A stretch of 64,000 nucleotides of DNA, from positions 7,389,501 through 7,453,500 of the forward strand of contig OY727093.1 in the NCBI GenBank assembly GCA_963402885.1, in the 5' to 3' direction. Of the stretch, positions 37,223 through 51,621 are shown in pieces. How positions within the stretch are numbered: position 1 is the stretch's first letter; every line of letters begins with the position of its first letter. A program made the position numbers and the translations under genes. The stretch comes from Antedon bifida. Its lineage: Eukaryota; Echinodermata; Crinoidea; Comatulida; Antedonidae. The notes beneath the pieces are model-generated. The model saw only the letters and a program-made list of their open reading frames with translations. It ran no database searches and had not been told where the DNA came from.

Positions 37223-39694
37223 ATTGCTCTCGGACTGTGTATGAAACACAAATACAATCCAAACAGAAAAGTAGAGCAAATAGTGAGGTAACATTGCATA
37301 AATATGATGCCTTTATATGTGTAGTACATTAACACATCTTTACTAATATAGGCCTAATGACAATGTATAATACAACCAGCTCCATGATACAACTACAGGA
37401 GGAGGCCTAGAAAATCTCGGCCAAGTTTACCAAGGTTGACAGATCTGAGCTACAGAAGTTTACGACGTACACGTCGTAGGAATTACCCGCTACAAGAGTA
37501 TCATCGAGGCGGAGCATACATCATTATTCAAGCAAAACTACTAGGCCTACCATGGCCTACAAGTTCATCAATGAAATATGAACGCAATAAGAAAAATAAT
37601 TTTGATGAATTAGTTTCAGACCAATGGAATTTGAGAATAAATTAGGATCAGGAAGTCTGTATTTGTATTTTTCGACATACATATTTTTTTTTCAATTGTT
37701 TTGTCCAAATGTTTAAAACAGAATTAATCATATAAAACACAATATGTATTATACATAATTAATCATACCTTCATGTAAAAGTATAAACAATTATGCTTAT
37801 TATTTTATATAAATGTATCGATGTCACACACATGGGATCTTGTAGGGCTTCAATTTAATTCAAAGTGACATCCCTATGCTATGTTGACTGAAATAATTAT
37901 TAGGAGTTTATCTGGATGTCATAATTGTCTCCTTCTTACTAATTAAATTCAAGCAGGACCTATAAAAAACGTATTTCATTAGTGTTATATAACATAGGCC
38001 TACAATTTGTATATTTTATGTTTTACCAACCACAAAATCAATGGTAAACATTGAGAGAAAATAGTTTGCGCTAGCCAAAAAATATATTTTTATATAAAAA
38101 CTATCATGATTGTAACATATAACTTAATAATAACTATAAATTAATTCTGTTTAGTGTTTTTTAAAAATACAATACTGAATAGTCCTACTTTGTTATGCGC
38201 TTTTAGAAACGGTGCATAAGACACTGCTAGATATACAGAGGGAAAAGGAACATTACAAGATACAGACAGAGCTACTGAGAACATACAAACGGGTAAAAAC
38301 AATACAAGATGTTTTTTAAAGTGATAATAACAACATTTATTCAACATCAACAGACAGTTTACAAAGTTTATGGTCAAGACACACAGAAGCCAAAATGGCT
38401 TGTCTTTGTAGTCCCTAAGCATAAAACATAGACGGACACATTACAATGTTGAGATGGACATGGAGAGATGCTGCAATTGACGTTTAATCGATTAATTAAC
38501 ACCACTTCCTCAGAATTGCATAATCTTGTTTGCAGGGCACTGTATGATTACAAAACTGTCTGTTCTTTTTCTTTAGATGTTATCCGGCGGAAGTATATCA
38601 TTTAATGAGCTTACAGTATCCATGAAGATGTAACTGTTTCATGACAACATTACATTTGTTTGTATATCTTGATTTCATATTATGACATTACTTAGGGCCT
38701 ACTATTGTTAATGTAATGTCGAACAAAGTATAAATAATAATTTCGAAACTAACTAAATATGGAACAATACTTTCTTATCATGAAATACTGTACTGTATTA
38801 ATTTAGAACATTGTCTAATTTCAATGTAGAAAATTCATAATTAAAAATAAAATCAAGTCAATCAAAGCACAGTCGTTTGTTTGTCGTTTGGTTTTATTGC
38901 GGGCCAAATCTAAAATAAATGTAGGGCCTGTTATAGTAAATTCCGTTAATATAATACCAGACAAAAGTTTTGATTTAATATCTAAAGCCATAACAAAGTT
39001 TTCATTTTCCTTCTTATATTTTAACAAGTAGGCTATAATATTTGCAATGCAGTCAACTCGTGGGCAGACATCATTCAGCCGGCGCCCTTATGTCGTGCTT
39101 CTCTCTTGGGTCGTACCTGCCTGATCTCCATCTAAACCTATAATACTTAATTTGTAGGGGTAAGTTATGTTTCTAGTACTGTAGACAGAAAGTTCCATTC
39201 AAACCGCAGTTAACTGGTTGCTAACGTGAATCTTGATGTAATGTGGGTCACGGAATATGTTGGGAAAAATAATGCTAACAATGTATAGTCAGTGCATGAT
39301 GTGTGATGCACTTACAATACAATTGTTGCATCATGATTACAATGGTCCACCTTGGTAAAGGTACCTATTCCAGTACTAATTACTCCATAACAAAAGCAAG
39401 AGAGTACACAATCTATAACCACTATGACCACATAAACTATAAACATTATTTTATAGTTGGGTTACAACAATATTAGTCACAAAATAATGGAATGATAACA
39501 TGGCTAAACATTACAACAGAAGTAATTACAGTTTGAAATCCTGTATCCAGTTAACTCCTAATTATTTATAATTATATATAAATGTTCAGTTTATATTTTG
39601 AAGCAGTGTGTGAATCATGGGTATACTGCATAGTATCTTTCGAGACGAGTAGGGAGTTACCCCGGTGTATTAGTACATCACAGCCACTGATCAT

Positions 39695-39742
39695 AACTGG
39701 GCCCTCTGGGAGACCAGTCTTTGACTGAAGAGGTCGCCCAGT
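39695..39742. repeat. GC-rich nested hairpin
   Basis: The outer arms ACTGGGC..CTCT and AGAGG..GCCCAGT pair with a small bulge. Inside, CAGTC-TTT-GACTG forms a second perfect stem. It is followed by ATAAATATATATTT. It is markedly GC-richer than its surroundings. It could be a structured RNA, a foldback element or a protein site. Confidence 0.4.
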
Positions 39743-40690
39743 ATAAATATATATTTCAATCAATAGTGTAAAATCAGCACAAGGCCCCAAAACTCTGGTG
39801 CAGTTTATCTGAGCAGAGAAGAGTGAGCAACTGTATTTTATGTATACCGCCATCTATACGTGAACTTTCCAGGTTTAGTTGACATCTGAATAATATTAAT
39901 CCGGCGCCCTCTACATACAATTACAATAATGTAGTAATGTGGAAGATAGTGTTTTACGAAAGCTCTTTTTCTGACTTATTTACTTTTTCGTTTTGATTTA
40001 ACTTTTTTCTAACTTTGTATCTTTATTTTTAACCGTTTTTAACTTTTAGGGCTTTGACTCTTTACTTTGTCAACTTGTTATTAGGCTTTACGGTTCCGTA
40101 TCATTCGTTTAAAAGAGATGAACGAAATAAGTGTTGGTTGAAATTTGAAATGTCATTTTGGATTTAGTTTATAAATAATAATAAAAAAAAACAACAAACA
40201 AACAAAAAGCAAAAATACAAACAAAATGAATGGAATATTTCATTCAATATAGATGATTTAAAAAAGTGGTTGGGTCAGTTATTAGCCACCTGATAAGTCA
40301 GTCAAATGCGGTTTATTAGCCTGTTTTTATTTATAGGTATAATTGACATGAAACGTTTACCCAAAATTTGAAAAATCTCTTCAATCTGTGGCGAGCTTGT
40401 TCCTAGAATGACAGGTATAGTTTAAAAGATTATCAATAAATTTATGGTGAGGTGATGATAAATATGCGAATTCTATCAATGTTCATACATTGAATTCTCC
40501 AAGGAAAACACAAAAATGTACAAACAGGAAGTTATGAGTGTTGATTTCTGCTAGAAGAAAGTGACACGATTGACCACCAAACAGTGAAGTAACCAAGCAA
40601 AAATAAGTTATTATTGTATTTTATCCCGGACACTTGCTTTTGTGTACGCCTCATACTGTATAATTATATAAAATGAGGTACTGTTAGTTA

Positions 40691-40888
40691 AACAAGGCCA
40701 ACAGCCATAAGTCGCGTGCTCTCAGAAAAAAATGAAAAGTAATGTACTTTAAAACTTTTCTGTACATCAAAACAGTTCAAAAAGTACAGAAAAGCGATAA
40801 ACATAGTGATACCGGACCGACAGACAGACCGACAGACCGACCGACCGACATAGTGAACTATTGAGTCGCGTCCACGCGACTAAAAATG
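40691..40888 (+). mobile_element. (GACC)n / GTCGCG hairpin element, copy 2
   Basis: The block order matches 16844-16960: AACAAGGCCA, AGTCGCGTGCTC, a longer A-rich spacer with its own AAAAGT...ACTTTT pairing, a (GACC/GACA)n tract at 40812-40849, CATAGTGAACT, the hairpin AGTCGCG-TCCA-CGCGACT, then AAAAATG. Compared with copy 1 the loop changes while the stem is kept. Confidence 0.7.
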
Positions 40889-42582
40889 ACCGTGCACCAA
40901 CAGTGAAGTAACCAAGCCATCCCGGATCAAACTTGTTTTTTGTACCTAATAATAATACTGTGTATATACAATGAGGTAGGCCTACAGTTAGTTAAAGATA
41001 ATGATCATTAGTCAGAGGTATACAGAAGATCTGTGTATATACCGTTACTCATCAAGACTCAAATGGTCGATGTTACGACAAATGTATATAATTTATAAAC
41101 ATAGACATAACATGATGGAATCACGAGCCCTGATTGAACAATAAAATCTTAGCTACGTTTTAGCAGCACAGTATTGTCAAATAATCAGTAAATAAATAAC
41201 CTCTGAACTCGAGAAAAAACATGAATGTTGTTATTTATGTGATTAAACCTTATCTAGAAAAAGCTTGTTTATTTAAAAGTAATACACGTTCTATGTTGTA
41301 TAGTTTATAAAACAAACTTTAAAACATGTTCGGTTATATAAACACATATTTATCAAATAAGATGAAAGGAAAATCGAAGCTTGTGTAGAATATAGAGAGG
41401 GCGCTGCTTACATTATTTTTGTTTAATGCCATGTTTACATTTTACGAATTAAATTTATTGCATAAATAAAATAAATTACTACAGTATCATTGTCATAATT
41501 ATATTAAATTATTAGTCTATATTTAAGTTCCGGCTTTATACGTATAATCAGTAGGCTAAATACTGAAATGTATGGTCATATCTTTCTGTATACGTCATGA
41601 ATGATACATGTAGGCCTACGCATTGTTGTACATTGCTTGACGTTTTCTAGAACGGCGACTACTAAGAACGGAAAGGTCATTTCAAAAAGAATAGTTGAAC
41701 TTCAGTTCATCGGATATTTGTGGTAAAGAGGAGTACCTTTTTGCCCAGTTTTATACTCTCTTGTTCGAGATATATTTCCGTATCGTTGGTATTTTGTTTT
41801 TCCGTTTAGCCCACTATCCAAGCACTAGGTCAAATGGTCAAAAGTCCACGAATGCATTGCGTGTAAAAGAAGTTAAACATGTCTAGGTATTGCATGCGCG
41901 AAATGCATGATTTAACGGACCTGGAAAATATTTAATGAACCCAAATATTATAACCAGGCCTACAGTATTATGTTGATGCACGCGATGAAATTAATTGATA
42001 TATTAATGATGTCTTATTAAAATTATTCATATTATAAAAGTTTATTTCTTGGAAACGGTTTGTATAGTAAAAAGTGAATATTTAATTGTCAATATTTATG
42101 GTTTCTGTAGAAAAATTTCGCAGAAATTTATTTTGCAGTGTTGTTACCATGAAATGAAACATATGAATATCATTATTTGACACGTGACGTATAAAAATAC
42201 CCCGCAAAAGTTTTACAGACGACACCACATCCTTCTGTAAATTTAAACTTCAAATGAACCTTTGTTTTTTAGACATCAATTACATGAAATACTGATGTAA
42301 CCAAAATACTAATAGGAAGTGTAATCATAACAGTAATAGGAAATACGGACAATCTCAAACACGCAATCCGTGATCATACTGTGTTATAGTTTAAACAGTT
42401 ATCCAAATAGAATGGTCATAATACAATTTCCATTTTAAGAATATAGTTGGAGAATCAAGTTTCTAATTTAGTTGAAGTGTAGGCCTACGTGCAAGTTTCA
42501 CAGCTTAAAAAAAAACACTGACTTTTGCTTTAATAATTACACTTCATAGTGCATTCTACTATAATAACTTATAGTACTAAGC

Positions 42583-42635
42583 ACAAGCTCGGTAGCCTAG
42601 AGTTTATTTGATTGAGTTCGAGTCTATCACAGGAA
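42583..42635 (+). mobile_element. tRNA-like SINE remnant
   Basis: CGGTAGCCTAGAG resembles a Pol III A box. About 20 bases later TTGAGTTCGAGTCTATC resembles the B box (GGTTCGANTCC). The spacing is short for a tRNA and no acceptor stem is visible, so a decayed SINE head is more likely than a tRNA gene. Confidence 0.35.
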
Positions 42636-44224
42636 ATAAATTTCTTGTGCGAATTTTGTAAGAGCTGTGCGCTGATACAGCATCTGCGTTGATACATGCT
42701 GTTTTAAATTGTACATTATACAGTCTCAACAAAACCATTAATTCGTATGCACATATTTGACATGTCTGCCCAAGGTTTTAAACTATAAGTTAGAAAATAA
42801 TAACAGAAAATCTAGAGGGATATCTTATATTTTTTGTTTTTGCACAGGTTGTATTTTAGGGACCCTTAAAAATAAATATAGCGCCCTCTATTGAATGTTT
42901 CAGAACAAAAATCGCACTTGTAGTATTTAGTTTTCATCACAGAATAAGACAAAATTTATTTGCCATAAAAACTAGTAAATTATATTAATATGTTTCTTCT
43001 TTCGATAACTAACGGGCAATTAAATTAACGGAAGTACATAAAACGTAAAGCATAAATCAAATTCAAATTACTGTTTCTTTTGTTGTGTTTTATTTGTATT
43101 GTTAAGAGATGTAAAACAATTGTTTCTTACCGAGAAAAATTATGCGGATAATCTTTGATGTTGAAATTACATTGTTTTTAGTTCTATAAATATAATTGAT
43201 TGAAATTTGTTTAACACGATTTCTATGGAATAAGGCTAACTATAATTATTACAAAATTAGCATTAGAATAATAAAAAGTAATTAAAATAAAACTGAAACT
43301 GGGGTCAAACTAGAATAAAACAACAAAACAGAAAGTTAATATTTTGCCGAATACATTTATAACAGAATAGTAACAGGTCCTGGTATGGTTTAATGTGTAA
43401 TTATCAATAAGAAATAAAGCTAATTAAGGGTAAAATAGCCGAAAATTAACTAACTGTACAAAATAAATTATGCTAAGGAGTTCAGTTTCGTCACGATATG
43501 CATGAAACGAAATAAGAACAAAATGAAAGACAATAACGTGACAATATATTTATATTTATATAATAATTTCATATTACTTTTAAAACAATTGAATTGTATG
43601 AAATATTGATACTTCAAAACAAAATATTCGTGATTTTATTTTAGGCCTATTTGAAAGAAATGCTTAGTATGAAATGTTTAACAATTGTTCTAATTAAGTA
43701 GGCATAGGCTTTAAAAATGACGAAAGTGGAGTACAGTATAATAAAACAAAATGCTAATTGTTAAAATAATGGTGACATTGTGTTTATATGCTTACTGATG
43801 GCAACATAAATACCCCAGCCGTAAACAAAAACAATTAGTACACTACGTTTATACGTTACATCACAAAAATAATGTGTTAGGTTCAAGAAAATGATTTAAA
43901 CCACAGGTGAAATTACATTAAACAAATTATAAAAACGGATTTGATGCACAACTCCACATTTAAAGTTCTATAAAGACGAGATTACAATAGGTTTGTTTGA
44001 ATGTGTTGAATGATGGAAACATTCAACGTTTTCATCTATCTTCTCTTAGGCTGCATCGGCCTGTTTGTGATTCCATCGTATCGCAAGCTGCAGCATCCAG
44101 CGCACTAAGCTCATATATGTATCTTCATCTTATTTTGTCCAAAATGTTCAAAATGCAATTGCTATGCGATAATATTGCCTAATACTTGCTTATATGGTGT
44201 TATCACCCTTTTAAGATTAATCAT

Positions 44225-44490
44225 TAATGTCTAAAAATAAAAGTGTCGAAATGTGGCATTGTTTTCGAGAAAAAAAATCCATGTAGCCCTACAGAGACTT
44301 TTTTTTCGAAAAATTGTCAAAATATTAACATTTTAAAATGTGTATTGAGGTAACATGCGCATTGTTATTCTGTGCATATCATTATTATAATATAGGATAT
44401 AGTAACCAATTATGTCTAAAAATAAAAGTGTCATTTTTGGCCATTTTTTATTCGGGATTTCCATCCTACAGGAATTTTTTTTTTAATGTG
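44225..44490. repeat. diverged tandem duplication, period about 185 bp
   Basis: ATGTCTAAAAATAAAAGTGT occurs at 44227 and 44412. Both copies are followed by a GGC(C)ATT...TTCG block, then TCCAT...CCTACAG and a long T run. The copies differ by several indels, so this is old compared with the duplication at 21.2 kb. Confidence 0.6.
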
Positions 44491-47400
44491 TCTATAATAC
44501 TGGGCAAACGGCTAACTTGTGATAACTGAATATACCTAAAGCCACTTATAAGAAGAATAAACAATATATTACGTCAAACCAGTTGCTTACAACTCCCTGG
44601 TCAAACTAAACTATATTATAAATGTTCTTTCTTTTTGTACAGTAGGTATATTAATGTTAGCGTGTTAAAATCATATTTTTCGTTAGGTATAATAACGACA
44701 CACCATAACGATTTCCTCAACAGTGAATTAGCTATCACAGCTTTACACAGTACAAAGTAATATAAACTAAGACCTCATGTAACTTATTTCATATTTTGAA
44801 AATAATGTTATTATTTTAGTGACCATCATGGGACTCAAGAAAGCTATGATGTGGATAAGATAATCGCTTCCATGAAATCATAGGTTGCTTTGTGGTAGCC
44901 ATGATTCGTTTAACATGTATTTAGAGTCATCGATTATCATTAGCGGTGTTAATTAGTTAATTGGTTTGTCCTATAGTTTGACATAGATTTATAACTTAAG
45001 TAGTGTGTCCTTACCATTCCAGTACATCATTTCAAAATTGTCTGTTATTTTATATACCTATACACACAACTAAATAGGATAATTTAATAACCAATCGCAT
45101 ATGCATTCCAATAATGTTTAATTGTTATTATAGACATTTATAATACTGCATTAATAAAACTCGTGTAATTTTCCTGCGGTATCGTACCGATAGGGTGTTA
45201 CAGAAGTAATGATATAAAAAGATATATTTTAATAAACTACAGTTTACAATTAAAATATACACTACTCCTGATTTAATTTTTGGAAAATCATATCAGTGGT
45301 TGACATTACGTAAGGCCTAGGGGTCTAAAGTTGTTCTATACGATGGATAGGATATATAGCACCGGTGACATATTGATACTGGGATGTCAAGTGTTGGACA
45401 GATGGTCGCTTCGTCCTTGACGAAGACATCTCTCATTCACTCACAATTTTCATAGAAACAGATTGTGCACAGATAATACGTGTAAATAAATGGCTTGTTA
45501 CATTGTTCCATGCTTTGTTTATTTCGACAGAATGTTGCTAAGTTAGCAAACAAACATGATATTAAGGATTTCAATTATTGTTTTCATTGTACGCGAGGTC
45601 TTGCAATGTTTATTTAATGTCTTTTTTTCGCAGTTGAAGAGATGTTCACGTATGCGAATTACATCTTTGTAACACGTTTCCTGCGTTATAAGTGGATATG
45701 CTCTTTTCACAGTGTTAAACTATAGGTATTTACATTGTAGCTGAATGTTCAATTAGCGTCTCGTTTATCACGTTTAATTTATAGTGTTAAATAATAATAG
45801 TCCCTATCTATAATACTGTATACTAAACATAGTACTTAACATACTGATGACGATGACCACAACAATAATAATAATATTTCTCACTTAATATTTCAACATT
45901 ATCATTAGGCTGTTCTAAACAGGTCTATTTAATGTTTTGCAATAGCGGCAACATGGTAACATTTTGTAATTGTTTGGTAAATTCAATTGAATGAAACTAA
46001 ATAGTATTACTATTGGAATCATTCCGGGATTATCATGGATAAAGTGATACGCTTTGTAATCATATTAAAAAAATGAAACATGGTGTTAAAATGGCATACA
46101 TACAGTAGTTAATGTACAAGTACTGTTCAAATTTGGTTTGAAAAGTTTGTCGTATAGCCTACTCAAATTTTGGGAATATAATAAGACAATTTTGAGGTTG
46201 AAACCGAAAAAACAATATATTTAATATCCTCAGTAAAAATCTACTGGTTGTTATGTTATGTTTTAATCACGCCACAGTCACGATAACCTAGTGGGATTAG
46301 AATAGGAAAAACAGTGTTTATTTTACGATTCTTATTTTCGGTTACACATGCTAGAACAATTAACCTTATTATCAAAGCTTTAATTAAATAGTTTAACAAT
46401 GGTTGTTTTATTTTGACCTGTTAAACTGATGAACCCTTTACCATGTCACTTGTTTCTTATCGCAACTTAGGAAGTTTAAGGTTTGCTTATATTTATTTAT
46501 ACCATGGTGAAACTTCCCTTTCCTTTCCAACCAGGCCTAGCCCTAAGTCCGTGTTTATTAAGATTCTCAAGTTTGCATCCGGAATTTAAGTAGCGGTTCA
46601 ACTTAGGACAATATCTATTAGGAGCAAAGGTGTACGTCATTTCGACTAATAAAATACAATTCAGTTTAGAATACAATTTCCTGCTTTTTAAAGATTTTTT
46701 TTTCGTAAATAGGCCTAATTCTGTTTCTGATATTTTTCGATTATCGCCTTATCTGAAAATAAAAACGAATTTAGTTTGATAAGAAGCTAGCTCCTAAGTA
46801 GAGGTTGTTATTTATAGATGCTGTCACTTAAAAACGTACTTTGAAAAAAGTAAGTTTGTGTTCAACAAAGTAGTAATTGCAATTTAATATCTAAAATCAG
46901 CATGTTGTCACATGTAAACATATTTTCAAGTGGTTAATATGTTTTTCTTAATTTTTGGCTTGTGGTTAAGCCGGTGCAGTGATTAACCACCCAAATGTAT
47001 GAGTGTCGCAAACATTGGTGAATTGGTTTTATTCAGAATTGACAACAAAATAAATAATTTATGATAAAATAACACTATTAATCGGAATTATATTTTTGCT
47101 TGATTCGTTCCATTTATTTAATCTTTTGTCGTTCTTGTCATAATAGTATGTTTATGTAGATTTTCTGTTATTCAATTAGGCCTATATATTTTGTTTTAGC
47201 TTAGGCCTAATAAATATATAGCCCTAAAAATAACCCTAATTGGTCTGGCTTTTAAATTTAATATGTTGTTAGGTTTAGAATTTAATATTAATTTCTAAAC
47301 ATTTTCCAGTCGGATTTGTTGTCATTTTATTCTTAGTTTTTGTTATGCAATAATATTACGATAGCCTATACCATAAAATGTTGTTTTGTGTTTTTTAGTT

Positions 47401-49463
47401 GAGAAATTAAAAAATGGACAGATTAATAATAATAATTTAGTCATAATCTCTTTATCACACTTCCTTAACAAAATTAAGATGTCATGTTAAACGCAACGAA
47501 AAAAACTTTTGTTAATAATCCTATTAAAAAGTGGGTCATGATACGTATATATCAACATCACCTATATGCCTTTAAGCCTACTGAAGGAAAAAACTATCTC
47601 ATTACACGCATTAATAAAGACGATATTATCAATCCGCATGAGACCGTAGACTGACTTAAGACCCGTGTCTCTACGCCCGCTTGCGTTGCTTTTACTGACG
47701 AATACTAAATGCGAAATAAGTAAATATCGTTTGATTTATGTCCCTCTGAAACACTTCTTAAGACCTAACGACTAGCTAGCATCCCCAAACACATTAAGGG
47801 TCTTAATGTCCCATTACCGGCAACTGTGCGTATCACTAGATGGGAACTAAAATGAGATTTCGCTAAAGGTTAGGAATGGCCGTTTAAAACGCCAAGCGTG
47901 CTGTCGTTATAAGGTAGATTCGCGTAGATTTGTGTAAATGTACATTGTATGAGAAAAACCCAAAAGGCAAGAAGCTCCGGCTTCGTTAACACATTAAGAT
48001 TTTAACACGAATTTTCAGATGTATCGGCAAGGGAAAGAGCAATGTCACCGCCCTTAGGCCACTAATAGTGTTACTTCAATTAATTATATACTAAGTAACA
48101 GGAAAATGGATATATATATATATATTTTTTTTTTCTACTTTGATAGAACTTCGAAAAAAATTATCTTATTTTAAAAAGACAACCTTTGCTTATTCTCACA
48201 TTCAATAACGTATTTTAAACTGATTTTCCAATTGTGGCTAAATATTCTTTGTTGGTTTTTCAAAATGAATGGAAATACACACACTAGCCTCTATTCTAAA
48301 AGTCACAAATTATGTAGGCCTATAGGCTAAGTTTTCTAATAATTATAAGAGGCAGCGTTTATACGTTTGACCACATTTTGCTATGCATCCATCAAATGGC
48401 ATAAAAATGACGGGAATGCTCATTAAGTTTACACTATACATAGTGAATTATGGTTTTTATTTATTAGAGGTACGGTATTCATCAAATGAAAATATTGCCT
48501 GTAATAACTGGCTGAATAAACATAGTTTTCAATTATTTTCCTCGTTTTAGCCTAATAATTGTTGAAACGGCGTGCGTATTCTCAGTAAATAAAAAAATAT
48601 ACAGCGTATAGTTATTTTATAAATGGAGACGAACATGTACTTAAGATTATAATGATAGTCCTAGTGACAACTTGGGTAATAACTATACAGTGTAATGAGA
48701 TAATATACCAGAAGTAGGAAATAACTATTGTAATATCTGCTAAACTTAACAATAAAAGCTATTCTCTATCTGAATCACCCAATATCTAACATTATCACTC
48801 CTTAGACGCGTAGATATTGTTTTTAAATAGCACTTAAATATAACCGATAATGGCGATTTAAACGGAATATATAGGCGTTTAATTGTGAGTTTTGTACGCT
48901 TGTTTTATGATCAGATTCGTATTATGTACCGACATTCCACGGTAAAGCATACGCAAAACAATCGTCATGCTAGAATAATACACGGTATATATGAGTTATT
49001 GTATGTAATAAAACATCATGACGGTATTATAGCAATGAGATCACATACAGCCACAGCCAGTTCGCATTTTAACAATGCTTGGGCAAATACTATTGCAACG
49101 AATGATTTATTGTAATTGCGCTGGTTAAAGCATTGTATTTTGTAATCTTATTACTATGCTCTCTGAGTTCTTATCATAAATATTCGATAATTCTTGATAT
49201 ACATATTTCCTTATAATCCCCGAAGCAATTTGATATCAATCAGACGAATATGTTTTATTGTAAATTGCTCCATAAACTTGTTCTTTCGTATAGTATTATG
49301 CTTTATTATTTTGTCTTATTTTTATTCGTTAACTTGACATTTAAATAGACCGTAATGCACAACTGTGCTTAAATGTACATAGTGTTTTATCGATAAAATG
49401 GTTACAATGCGATTAATCTATAATTCAGCATACAAAATATATGAAGTAAAAAAATGTATATAC

Positions 49464-49498
49464 ATTCATTCATTCATTCATTCATTCATTCATTCATT
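49464..49498. repeat. (ATTC)n microsatellite
   Basis: About nine uninterrupted ATTC units in the Hox8-Hox7 intergenic DNA. Confidence 0.9.
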
Positions 49499-51506
49499 TT
49501 ACCTGACTTTATTCATTAACGTTAAGCCTCTATGTTTTACAGGTTAAATAACTGGTGGGATCGACATAGGCCTATACCGTATATTATTTACCGATAAAGA
49601 TTATAAATATAAGTACAAAACTATAACAGCTTAGTTAAAGCTGTTCTTTTTTTATTCGTTAAACGATATTTAACATTGCAATATCGCTCATTACCCACAC
49701 ATTAGTCGAGCGTTACGTTGTTGTAACGTTTCACACGGTTTGTTGATATTGTGAATAAGATTGCATCCTGGGGGAGACACAACTTGTCACACTCTATTGA
49801 CGACCAGCAAAAGTTTCGTCACTTAATTATGACTGTGACGAAATTCACACACTGGTCGCTTGCAAATCTGATACAAGTTTACCTTTTATTTTGAAAAAAA
49901 AAATAAATAAAAAAACTTGTACCGAATGTAAAACTGGTGTGTGAGTTAAACTCGAATGGTTAAGTGAGAATAATCGACGAAGCATGGATATCCAAGAATC
50001 TTGCATTGTTTAAACAAAGTTGTAAAATAAAAGAAAACGGATTTATAATGACGCTTAAATTTAGACGCACAGAGCATTTAAAAGATTTTCGACCATCAGC
50101 AATAGCATTAATGCAATGTACGCTCGTTAATTCGGATGGAATGCCAAAGAAAGAGTTACTTAGAACATGGATATAATCTTTGTTTATAGTTTGCCACAAT
50201 AAGAAAAGACGAGTATAACTAAGGCATAAGTTTCCAATACTGTATTAATATAGAGAGGAAATCTCAGTTCGCATAACATATTTGTGTATTATGTTTTGGG
50301 AAATAAATACATGTATCGTAACGCAAACATGAACAATCATTTACCGTGAACATAACAATTTATAAATAAATATAATAAATGATTGAATACAATATAAACA
50401 AGAAATATTTCTTACAAAAAACGCTGCTCGCTAGCTAAAGATATATTGTCCCTCTGAAAAATATTTTTTACTTCAAATATAAAAAATACATATGCCTAGG
50501 TTGTACCTGGGAAAATGATCGTCTTAAATGTAGAAAAAAAAAGAGAATTTGAGTTGATTTGTTTGTGTTTTTTTACCAAAGGATTTTTATATACATTTGT
50601 TGTATTTATTGTCAGGTTAAACCCTAACTTTTAAAACATGAAGTAATTTATATCGAACCCAAACACACGCAATCTAAAATCCGCAACGCCATAACTCAAC
50701 CTCTATGACTGATGATGTTAATTTTATCAGATCTATAACTCGTTAAATCTTTTAGTCGGTTAAACAAAGAAGAAGAAAAAAGTGACAGCACTGATAGGTT
50801 AAAACCTTCATTATAGTCATTAGTCTTCTACAGGCATCGGTGTCTTCAGATTTTTTCTTCCTATTTTTAAGTGAGGCTGATCCATTCCACAGGGACAAAT
50901 GTATGACAAAACGTGTTGTCACCGAACACAAAAATGCTAACAGATTGTGAGCTGTTCTTTAGCATTTAAGACAGGTTTTGAGTGTTGTCGTCCCTTGGTG
51001 CGAGCTTGGCTTAATTACACCCGGTAAGACGCTTCCTATTGCTAAGTAACAACATTAACGACGACACGTCGCTCACACACGCGCACTTAAGGTGTAACAA
51101 TAGCAAATTCAATATGACCAAAATAAGTTTTTTTCCCTATTTTAACAATTTATACAATAGTTTTTTTAAAATTTTGTTAAAACTAAACGGAAACAGAGAA
51201 ACCGTCCAGTGATAACAGACATTTTAACCGAAATTCGAACGCGAACTCGTCTGTCATCAAACCCGATTATTATAAATATTATACAATGCTTTTAATTGAG
51301 CAACTTACTGGGTTTAATATTTACTATATATTTTTCTTCAATATTTGGATTACGATACTTACAATTAATGTAGAATTTCTGGAAATGTCACTTTATTCAG
51401 AAGAGCGCTCACTCCGATTGGTCACCGATTATACTATAATTTGTACAATATCAGTGGTAAATTATTTGTCTAGTATTGACAAATAATTATTATGTCTACA
51501 GTATCG

Positions 51507-51621
51507 AATACTGTGTCACGTGGGACGCCTGTAACAAAGGCCTGAGCCATGATACAGGCCCCACATGTAATCCATGTGACACTGTATTACCACGGAGGAC
51601 ATATATAGATATATTTCCTCC
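51507..51621. repeat. compound foldback: long hairpin plus short hairpin
   Basis: The outer arms AATACTGTGTCACGTGGG (51507-51524) and CCATGTGACACTGTATT (51572-51588) pair with few mismatches. Inside, GCCTGTA pairs with TACAGGCC. The left arm carries the E-box CACGTG. Directly downstream, GGAGGACATATAT pairs with ATATATTTCCTCC (51594-51621, one mismatch), a variant of the hairpins at 7456 and 22685. TAGGCCTA follows at once. Confidence 0.5.

Noticed and set aside
38141-38422. 93-codon minus-strand frame rich in C, L and F
   Set aside because: Composition is that of chance frames in AT-rich DNA. There is no promoter, domain or splice context.
42583-42635. tRNA gene
   Set aside because: The A-box and B-box resemblance is partial, the spacing is short and no acceptor stem can be drawn. 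It is kept only as a SINE-like remnant.
49960-50199. Overlapping frames of 79 and 70 codons on opposite strands
   Set aside because: Mutually overlapping antisense frames without domains. At most one could be real and neither has support.
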